Shown here piece after piece: positions 55,625 to 64,000 of a stretch of 64,000 nucleotides of DNA. A program made the position numbers and the translations under genes. Numbering within the stretch: the first letter of the stretch is position 1; each line of letters opens with the position of its first letter. Source of the DNA: Coptis chinensis (taxonomy: Eukaryota > Streptophyta > Magnoliopsida > Ranunculales > Ranunculaceae); the NCBI GenBank assembly GCA_015680905.1, contig CM027377.1, forward strand, positions 64,377,501-64,441,500, read 5' to 3'. The notes below the pieces were generated by a model. The model worked only from the letters and a program-made list of their open reading frames with translations, was not told where the DNA came from and made no database searches.

Positions 55625-57010
55625 AGATAAGAGCCCAAAACTGTAGTTTTAACCCCTTAATAATCATACTGTTAGACCAATTATGTGAATAATAAGTAAG
55701 AGTTAACACTGATTACGCGTTTTTATGCATTTTAGGGCTTCAAAGTCCATTATGTGCGAGTAAAATGTACCACTTTAGCGAGATCTGAGGAGCAAAAGTC
55801 AGAGAACTTCCGAAAGCCGTATCTTTGGACTCAGACCTCGGAATTGGGCATACCTTATGTCAAAACGACCGACTCGGAAAGAGCTTTGTAATGGTCCAAG
55901 CCTTGACCCAATCAGAGGAGCAGAAGTGGACGAAAAGTCTGTGGAAGTCAACTGCAACTGAAGAGGCCTTTTGGATCGAAAGAATTGGGTTTTGGGCCCC
56001 GATTCTCCGCCCAAACCCTGGCTCCAAGCCCATGCACGAATTTTGGATCTGAATGTATAAGAACAAAAGCTTAAGTCTTTGTTAATGGTAGATAAAATAG
56101 TAGAGAATTAGGGTAGATAGCATATAGAGAAAGTAGCCATTAAAATAGCTTCTAGATCTAGATTTAATTGTTTTCTTTAATTAGTTTCAAATCCCTTATT
56201 AGATTAAACCTTTGAATCTTGTTCTTCATTTGATTAGATCAATAAAGTAGTATTCTTTATCCATTTCGATTTTGTCAATTCCAATTCTAGATCTAATTTC
56301 AATTCATGTCCTTAGTTCAATTTAGTCATTAAATTAGATTTCATTATTGTTTAATTAAATAAATTTCAATGCTTTATATTATGTTTAGTTTTAATATAAA
56401 TGGAAATGATTGCGGAATGATTCAAGGCTAAACCTCCATTAGAGGAGGTTGTGAAGCCTTGATGAAAGCTTGATTCCGATTATCGTAGAATCGTCGTATT
56501 CTCTATTCCACTCTAGAAATGATTAGTTCACCATGAGAATGGGTTTAATTGTTCACATGCTAGTTATAATTGGTAGAAATGCCATGTATAATTAGGGATT
56601 AGAAATAACCCATTGTCTGCAAAGCAGATTCAATTCGGATTCTGACGATTCGTTGTTAGTGGATTAAGTTGAGTTATGGTGGAATCAACCCCCTCTAACT
56701 CCTTATCAAGAATCAACGTAGCATTCCGTAGTATTCGATAACCGACTAGTTGCATCTTGTGGGTAGTTGCATCGTGAGTATAATTCCCTTAAGTAAAAAC
56801 TCTCATAGACTTAAAAACGACTAGCTAGATTAGAAAACATCCATGCTAGAGCACTAGGAGTGGAACGAACTTATCTACTCCACTATATCTCATAGGATTG
56901 AGAGTAGAAATCTTTGATAAACAATTGAGACAAAAAGATTAAGTTTAGTTTACTTACGTTGTGAATTCATCGTTCAATTTGTAGGTAAACTATTCATTTT
57001 ACGTTTATCA
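55625..57010 (+). repeat. 5' LTR of element A
   Basis: 1386 bp, from about GATAAGAGCCCAAAACTG to TTACGTTTATCA, similar to the LTR of B throughout. It carries TATAAGAA (about 56056) before the conserved AAAAGCTTAAG segment, equivalent to the TATA position in B. Confidence 0.83.
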
Positions 57011-57012
57011 AA

Positions 57013-57025
57013 TGGCGCCGCTGCC
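57013..57025 (+). other. Primer binding site of element A (tRNA-Asp)
   Basis: TGGCGCCGCTGCC two bases after the LTR, identical to the site of C; one mismatch to the tRNA-Asp complement. Confidence 0.88.
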
Positions 57026-57660
57026 ATCTTAGTTGCACTTTAGCATTGTTTTCATAATAGAATTAGTAATTTTTAAGTCCCATTTCACCCACCCACCCTT
57101 GTTTGATTCATACTGTGGTTGCCGTTTCAGTTTTGGAAAAATTCGAGAAAATATAACGGCCGCCACGCTTCAAAGAGAGCTGACCAGCGCTATGTTCTTG
57201 GAATTCGTTTACAACAGAAGATGGCGCGCTTCAAAGAGCTAACCCGCGCTTAAGTTCTTGGACTTTCAAATTTACATAGAAGGCGGCGCCAAGATAGAGA
57301 TAAGCTACCGCTTTAGCTGAAATTTCCGGATATCCACGGTTTGATTCGAACTTCGAGCTGTCAAGTTTTCAGGTGTTCTACTCTCTTATATACACTCGAA
57401 CACGCGCATACACAAGACGCTATTCATAAGCGAAGCAAGGACTTAATCAGGTATTCCTTTCTTCCACACCTCAGATCTCCCGTTAGAGGTTTATACTAGT
57501 ACATCGAATTGTTTGGAGTGTTGCATGTTTAGTTAAGCTCGACTTAGCCTTGCATGAGATTAAGGTCCGGCGAACAAAACACCTAACGTAAATACACAAC
57601 AACATCAACAAACAAGTCTATCTAGTATACCACAAACTACACCTCTAGCTACTATATCAC
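57026..57660 (+). other. Leader of element A
   Basis: No gene. Contains GCGC phrases (about 57170-57300) and a stretch (about 57370-57550) similar to the leader of C near 26750-26900. Confidence 0.7.
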
Positions 57661-59296
57661 ACACACCACCCGATATAATGGGGAAGAAAAGAGACTCCTC
57701 TCTCGGACTTCTACAAAGCCTTGAGCGATAGCCCCAAATCTTGCATCATCGTTCTAGCAAACCCAATGGGGATTTCAGAATCCCTCCAAATATTTTTAAT
57801 TTGTTACCCGTTTTTCATGGTTTAGACCATGAAAAACCTTACCAAAGACATCGCGTAGGATTGAACAAGTCCTAACAACATTCCACCATCCTACGGTTGG
57901 TTCGAACAAATTAAATTAAGGGTATTCCCTTTCACCTTAGCCGATAAAGGCGTCTTGGTTAACTTGCCCAAGCACCTAATTGTGGACTCGTGGGCTAAAC
58001 TTGTTGTTGTTTATGGAACATTTTTACCCACCCCTAAAGACGGATGAGATGCTTTCCAAGATTCATTTCTTTTCGACAAAATCCTCATGAATCATTTTGA
58101 GGCTTGGAATCGCTTTCACCGATCCGCTTATAGAGTGTCCACACCATAACTAGCAAAGCAAAAGACACGTTAGTTCGCGTGCCTTTTTCAAAGGACTTCA
58201 ACATCACCATAAAGAAGTCCTTGACATAATGAATGGGGGTAGTTTCTTAAGTAAAGGAGCCTCGGAGGCTTATAAATTTTTAGAGGATCAAACTAAGCGA
58301 AATAACAACTGGGGGGGTAGTGACGATTACTCCCGCTCCGCTAGTTCTTCTTCCACAGTTAAGGCTACCAGTATGTTTGAGGTTAAACCAGATCCTGAGC
58401 TTAAAACTCTAATTGAATCCCTCACTAAAAAGGTAGATGCCATTTCTGTACAACAAAAGCCAATCCCCGTTATGAATGTAAATTCAAATCCATGTAGTTT
58501 CTGTTGGAGTCCTGAGCATCCCGACTCCCACTGTCCTATAGCCTATGAACAGACTTGTTCCATTAATAGTGAACCTAACACCCCTTGGAGACAAAATCCC
58601 AACTTCGGTTGGAGAAATAACCAAAATGTCACACCTCAAGGGTACAATAATCAATATGTTAGGCCAACGCAGAGCTTTAACCAAGCTCCACTACGACAAG
58701 GACAGGGTCAGGGTAATTTTAATAATTATAACAACCAAGTGCAACCTCGACAAGGTCAAGCACAAGGTCAAGGTAATTATAATAATTATAATACTAATAG
58801 AGGTATCGTTCCGGTAAATAATAACTATCAAAATCCACCAATAAATAATTCACGGGAAATAGTTCCAGTCACACCACCCGTGACCACTACACCCACACAG
58901 CCGGATCGTCTTGACACCTTTATACAAGTGAGCCAAAAACTTTTCCAAACCATGGCTCAATCTAACCAACAGCTTCTACAATCCGTTAATAATTTAACCC
59001 AACAGTTGGCTCAAGATAAAGCCCAACCCAAAGGTGTGTTTCTAGGTAACGCAATACCTAATCCTAAAACAACAAACACAGCCTTTGAGGTAACCGATAA
59101 TACTAGTAATGAATATGAAAATGTAGGTGAGATAAATGCCATCACCACTCTCCGTTCTGGCAGAGTGGTTGATAACAAAGTAACTATGCCTATAGTTACC
59201 CCACCAGTAGCCCCTACACCTGCTATATTACTAGATACCGAAATAGAAACTGAAGAGCCTACCACTGTAGAGGTCCCAAGCCATAACACAACCTAA
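57661..59296 (+). pseudogene. Element A gag region
   Basis: A weakly preserved gag core (57661-58230, similar to 26224-26751 of C) is followed by a well preserved stretch from 58229. This holds SFLSKGASEAYKFLEDQTK, a zinc knuckle (CSFCWSPEHPDSHC), an Asn/Gln-rich linker with GQGQGNFNNYNN-type repeats and the phrase ITTLRSGRVVDN. Fossil with several interruptions, mostly in the first part. Confidence 0.83.
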
Positions 59297-60000
59297 GAAA
59301 CAGAAAGCCATGGTTAAACATCCAAGTGATACCATTGCTAAATATCGACAGAAACCACCGTTTCCACAAAAATTAGCCATGTTAACTAGAGATACAAATT
59401 ACGAGGAGATTAGGGACGTTTTCAAGAACCTAACTATAAACCTTCCCTTCCTCGAAGCTATTAAAAAGCTACCACATCATGCTAAGTTTCTTAAGGAATT
59501 GTGTACTACTAGGCTTAAGACAAATATACCGAAAACGCCTTTTTTAACGTAACAATTCCCAACCTTATCCGAACATAATGGAATTGTTAAGTACAAGGAC
59601 CCCGGTCGATCCCCATTGCACAATGCACCTTAGGAGATTCCTATACCACCACCGTTATTAGACGGGGGCTAGTGTTAACTTACTCCCATTTTATTTGTAT
59701 AGACAAATAGGTCTAGACAAAATGCAACCCACTAAAATGACGTTGCAATTAGTCGATCGGTCTATTAAGTACCCTAAGGGTGTAGTCGAAAAATGTGCTT
59801 GTAAAAGTGCAGGATTTCTACTATCCGGGCTGATTTTGTAGTCCTCGATACAGAAGTCGCTAACGACTCGTCCCGATCATTTTAGGGCGCCCTTTCCCGG
59901 CAACCGCCAACGCGCTCATTAATTGCCGTGATGGTTCAATGTCCATGTCTTTTTGGCCATCTTGTTGTTGAAGTCAATGTTTTAAAACAAGGACACAGTT
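59297..60000 (+). pseudogene. Element A protease region
   Basis: The pre-protease module PPFPQKLAMLTRDTNYEEI is followed by the active-site stretch GASVNLLPFYLYRQIGL (about 59668-59720) and IKYPKGVVEK. Homologous to 24350-25258 of C. Fossil; broken. Confidence 0.78.
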
Positions 60001-60838
60001 ACCCGATTAGCCTATGGATGGAGAGGTTAGCATGATCGAGCTTTGCTCGACATTATTTCAACAACACGTTCCATGATGATCATATGCCCAAAATTCTTTC
60101 CTTTGGAAAGTCGGACTCAACATTTTCATTCCTACACTAGTCGATACACATATTATTGATGAGGACGGGATAGATGACTTTCTCAAAGATGTAGAGGACT
60201 ACAATAGTAATGTGGATATGACCAATCTAGATGAGGAATTTGATGAGTTTCTTCGAGTAGGTGACAATTCACCCTATCAAGAACTAACTTGCACAACAAC
60301 CACCTCGATGCCCCTCCTTCCACCCTTTCAAAGGAACCCCGAGTTTGCACTCGATCCTGTTGTTTCTTCTGTGCTCTATAATTTTTTAAATCCTCCTAGC
60401 AAACAGATACTTCAGAAGGATAAACTTTGTGACACCTTCATTTTCAGAATTGAGACAGTCCCTACACACACAATGAATGAGTTCGGTGCTAAACCAACAA
60501 CCTCATTGTGCATCAGGTGTACAGGCTGCCTTTCTAAAACTTATCCATATCCACCATATCCTTCACAACCATTCACTTTTCCACACTTATTTACTAGTAC
60601 ACCCACTCATTCAAAAATGAAAAAGAAGGTGCATGATAGGTTACACAATAGGGTTATCCGACTTCGTTTGGATTCCACTAGGTCAGGTCGTAGGAAATCT
60701 TGGTGTTTCATTGTGTTTGGATATGTTTCCTCCGATATTTATTTATGGAATGATCCACAACTATTTAGGTTGTTGATATATGATCAACTGCATGTTCATA
60801 CATATGTTTTAGATAAAGTCTTGAGTATCCGACTATAA
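60001..60838 (+). pseudogene. Element A ORF-X region (shared with element E)
   Basis: The visible frame (60212-60838) begins in an acidic stretch (MDMTNLDEEFDEFL) and continues PPFQRNPEFALDPVVSSVLY, NFLNPPSKQ, a basic patch (RLDSTRSGRRKSW) and YLWNDPQLFRLLIYDQ. Order and wording match ORF-X of E (45825-47234). It sits where RT would begin in C. Function unknown; no known domain recognised. Fossil. Confidence 0.65.
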
Positions 60839-61882
60839 ATCGACTCAAATTTCTGTGTTGGTGCATTTCCTTTCATTCCAATATATTGGTGAGTGCACCA
60901 TTAAGGTAACCGGCCCTCCCTATGGAGTGTGTGGTTGTAAGTACCGGATCCTAAGTCCACGGTTCACATAGTTCACGTTTTCCACTCTTGCATGTTTTTC
61001 TCGGATTTTTGAGTCATGTTTCTCTATGGTGTGAATTATGTCTTTATTGCTTATTGTTTTTCCTTCTAAAACTAAAATAAAAAAATAAAAAAATAAAATA
61101 AACAAAGTAATTTATGAAGTCTCGGGAATCTGACTTTAAAAGACCCACTGCTAAAAACAAATTTTCTAAGCTTCGTTGTAAAAAATTTGTTTGGGGGTGG
61201 GGTGTTTGTGTTTCTGTACTAAAATGTTTTATGTCCCATTAGAGTTGCTTAGGCCGTTTTATTGTATTACGATTCGGATTGACATGATCTATTCATTTAG
61301 ATTTCATTCGTACGCATAACTTACGTCATGTACGCACTTCGAGGCGTTTTCCACTATCTCGTATGTCATCCGAAGTCGGAATAGAGTGTTTTATAGATCA
61401 TTGGATAGGAAATTCTCTCCTGATCATTTCCATATCTCATTCAAAAAAAAATCGGACAGGTAACGGCGGGAATTTTGATTTGAAATTCGTGAAAAAATCG
61501 AAAAATCGAAAATTTCGATTTTTTGGGCTTTCAACCTACCAACCAGCCCATGGAGGAAGCTGGCCGGCGCTCTTTACATTCTCACGCAACAGTTCATCTT
61601 TTCCATCTTCCACCGCCATCAAACCACCTCCAAACCTAGAAAAATCAAAATTAAAAAGAAATACCATAAACCCACGCCAAAAAATCAAATCCCAACCCCA
61701 AATCGACTTCAAACACCAATCAAAACAAACTCCACCAATTTAACCCAACAAAACGCGACCAAAATTTCAAAATTTGTTGCTGCGCCACCACCACTCCACC
61801 ACCACCACTTTTCTTTAGGTCGGTCAAGTTAAACCACAACTACCACACCCTCTACAAACCCCAAACCGTAATCAAACTCTAA
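60839..61882 (+). other. Spacer between ORF-X and ORF-I (element A)
   Basis: No gene. 60880-61040 matches the sequence after integrase in C. A purine tract TTTGTTTGGGGGTGGGGTG lies at 61187-61205. 61330-61480 matches the opening of the window (element B) and 20590-20700 of C. Confidence 0.7.
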
Positions 61883-63049
61883 ATGGCTCAACGCCGAATC
61901 ATACCGAGCGGTTTTTCTTTCCGCACCATTTCGTGCCGTTTTTACGGTGACGAAATGGCTAGTAGAGACTGGAGTAGTTGTGGTACTCGACCAAGACTTC
62001 TACCACGAAGACTTGGTCCGACGGTTCTACAACACCGGGGAGTTGGAGGAGAGTAGGATTTTGTGATGGTAAGGAAGAAGAGAAGCGGAGTTGACTACTG
62101 GGACTATTGGTCGAGATTCTAGGCATTCCGCCTAGAATCCATCCGAGGCCACTCTACAGAGCCCCCGGTTTGACGGGTAGAGCCGTTGATGGGCGCATTG
62201 TCATCAATGGGAATTACAATCCAAACTCCCATCAGGTGCGCCAGCATCTCCGAGGACCAACCAACCGGCGGCTGACCCGGTGGATTGGTCGGAATGTCCT
62301 AGGGAAGGTCAAGGTCAGTGACATCGGTCTGACCTGCCTCCACCGTGTTATGGGTACTCCAGGAGCAGAAGTACGATTTCTGTATCCTGGAGTTTTTGCT
62401 GAGCATGATCAGGGGGGTCGGAAGGTCTTTGGCACCTCTCCCTGTGCTTATTACTAAGATCATGCTGAAGATGAAGGCAACTCCGACTTCTGAGAGGATT
62501 TACATTACCCTGCACAAGAACCCGCGTATCTATAGGGAGTGTGTCCAACAAGTCTGGTTGAGGGCTGAGGATAGAGATGAAGAGGATGGTGGAGCTGGGA
62601 ATGAAGAGGAGGCTGGGGGACAGCAGGATGATTCGGAGGAGGATGAGGAGGATGGCACTTGCTTTGATACGGATGCCTTCCAGAGGTGTTGGTCTGATGC
62701 TGAGCGCATGACTATGCTACATAGGGGCATGCGTTCACTCAACACTCTCTGTACAGACCTCCGGACTCGACAGGCGACCATTCACCACAACTTCGAGATC
62801 CGCACCCAGAGGGAGAATGAGAGATGGGAGCAGGCGAGGGCTGAGATAGAAGCCCAGCGCCAGTTTAGAGTGGACATGCTAGCACGCTTCCCACCTCGCA
62901 TTGAGACTCGCCTCTCGAGGACACAACTGAGACATGAGCGTCGTCGACGAAGGACGACTGCTGCTGGACCTTCTGGAGCCCAGGAGCCACCACTCGAGTC
63001 TGTGCCCTCCGCCACCAGTGGCGAGGTGTTTAGAGAGGATGAGGAGTGA
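61883..63049 (+). pseudogene. Element A ORF-I region (function unknown)
   Basis: Starts at the ATG at 61883 (MAQRRI-like, as in C). Landmarks are GNYNPNSHQVRQ, VLWVLQEQKYDFCIL, MIRGVGRSLAPLPVLITKI, a Gly/Glu/Asp-rich acidic stretch (EEDGGAGNEEEAGG), a coiled-coil-prone segment (ENERWEQARAEIEAQRQFRV) and a basic tail (RHERRRRRTT). Base composition is more GC-rich than in B and C over the same frame. Fossil with a few interruptions. Confidence 0.72.
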
Positions 63050-63237
63050 TAGTGGTAGTTATTTTTGTTTTATAAGTTGTTGTTTTTATTTATTTTTGTT
63101 GTTTTTATTGTAATGTAATTTTTATTCTCGTAATTTGAATTTTGTAAGTGAAAGGACCTCCGAATGAAAAATTTTAATATAAGGGGTTATTTTCAGTTTG
63201 TGTGCTTGTTTCATATTGACCCCACCTTCCCAACTTG

Positions 63238-63249
63238 TTTGGGGGTGGT
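63238..63249 (+). other. Internal polypurine-like tract after ORF-I (element A)
   Basis: TTTGGGGGTGGT following CCCACCTTCCCAACTTG, equivalent to the tracts in B (1892) and C (18841). Confidence 0.6.
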
Positions 63250-63889
63250 TTGATTATGTCAAGCTGTATTTTTTATAAAAAACCCTACTGTTAGAATTTA
63301 CTGCGGAGTAAGATGAAAATATGCTAGTTTAGGCATATCTGTGATTGAGAATCATTGTAGGATGAAATCTAGATTAAAGAGGTACATTCAGTCATAAAAT
63401 CCAAATAAGAGATACTGGGTTTGAATTAGAATCCAGGAGATGAGTTGTTTCCGTTTTCGAGTTTGGAAATTTTAGGATTTCTGAACCGCCAGAATTAGTT
63501 TTGGCAACTTTCCGATCCATTCTAGCAACTTTAAACCTATATAAACTTGATACAATCTATCCTCACAACTCACACTACACCTAAACTCCATCACTCAACC
63601 TTCACACCCGCGATTCCCACGTTTCGTCTCCATTTTCACAAAATCCGTAACTCTCGGCCTGGCCACTAATCTAATTGGCTTTTCGCGCCCTAAAATTCTG
63701 TCGGAAAAATTTGGTCGAGCCCGCGCCCAAGTCAAGCGCCGCGACCAGCTAAGTTACCGGAAATCAAAAACAAAGAAGCGCCAGCTCTAAGTTAAGCGCC
63801 AGCGCTGCGACTTCTCTGGACCAGAAATTTTCCGGTTTGGTGGCGTAGTATCCGGATCATTCGCAGCTATTCCAAAGCGTAATTTTGAG

Positions 63890-64000
63890 ATGACATCTCC
63901 AATATTGATACCGAACAGTCTTCGAAGATTTGTTCCAAAGCACTACTTACGGTGCTTGGTTTCGAGGTGATCACATATGTTGGTCGGGAACCTCTTATGG
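63890..64000 (+). pseudogene. Element A ORF-II region, start only
   Basis: Begins with the MTSP-like start seen in B (2595) and C (17246) and continues into the right edge of the window. Preceded by the GC-rich phrases (about 63690-63810) that also precede ORF-II in B and C. Confidence 0.6.

Larger units (their letters stand above)
55625..64000 (+). mobile_element. Element A: Athila-related LTR element with ORF-X in place of RT-integrase, runs off the right edge
   Basis: The parts are the 5' LTR (55625-57010), tRNA-Asp primer site, leader, gag, protease, ORF-X, a post-integrase-type spacer, ORF-I and the start of ORF-II. No RT, RNase H or integrase sequence lies between protease and ORF-X. 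The spacer after ORF-X matches the one after integrase in C. The element is therefore a non-autonomous relative of C that also shares ORF-X with E. Its age cannot be judged from one LTR. Fossil, with ten or more interruptions. Confidence 0.85.

Noticed and set aside
1-64000. tRNA, rRNA or small structured host RNA genes
   Set aside because: Nothing with tRNA box sequences and cloverleaf potential or rRNA similarity was noticed; the tRNA-Asp matches are only the 13-base primer sites of the elements.

Overview
This is nuclear DNA of a flowering plant, most likely a eudicot. It is AT-rich, has spliced host gene pieces (F-box, GRF zinc finger, DUF1985-like) and is dominated by nested Ty3/Gypsy LTR elements of the Athila type. 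Their primer site matches tRNA-Asp, their purine tract ends in a GGGGGTGG core, and extra reading frames follow integrase in the position where Athila elements carry env-like genes. The species cannot be told from the sequence. No rRNA, tRNA, CRISPR array or bacterial-type operon was seen.

Layout. 1-6824 is the 3' end of element B (+), running off the left edge: two late reading frames (ORF-I, ORF-II), a long noncoding region and a 3' LTR. 6825-13012 is host DNA with a decayed MuDR-type (MULE) transposase gene (7225-10628, -), a 415-bp hairpin MITE (12207-12621) and the first part of a small CCHC plus GRF zinc-finger gene. That gene is split by element C (13013-40927, -; target duplication ggttt), which has LTRs, gag, protease, RT, RNase H, integrase, ORF-I and ORF-II. 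C contains an 886-bp hAT-like element (17533-18418) and a complete second LTR element D (26980-38994, +; target duplication aaatg). Host DNA resumes at 40928 with the end of the GRF gene, a 6-copy ~90-bp tandem array and the end of an F-box pseudogene. That pseudogene is split by element E (42105-51289, -; target duplication ctcag), an element with gag-like zinc knuckles but no pol. The rest of F-box copy 1, a 5-copy ~136-bp array, F-box copy 2 and the start of a DUF1985-like gene follow to 55624. There element A (+) begins and runs off the right edge.

After subtracting insertions the host locus is only about 11.7 kb: MULE, MITE, GRF gene, array, two F-box copies and DUF1985 gene. The LTR elements are fossils. 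By eye the LTR pairs differ by roughly 2-3% (D) and 3-4% (C, E), which fits D being younger than its host C and ages of the order of one to two million years under commonly used plant rates.

The most interesting points are: an undescribed reading frame (ORF-X) that takes the place of RT-RNase H-integrase in A and is shared with E; a conserved noncoding 3' domain with a small hairpin shared by elements whose LTRs are unrelated; repeated polypurine-like tracts at module boundaries; a 5' LTR in E enlarged by tandem copies that its 3' LTR lacks; and a hAT-like insertion whose empty site is visible in the same window.
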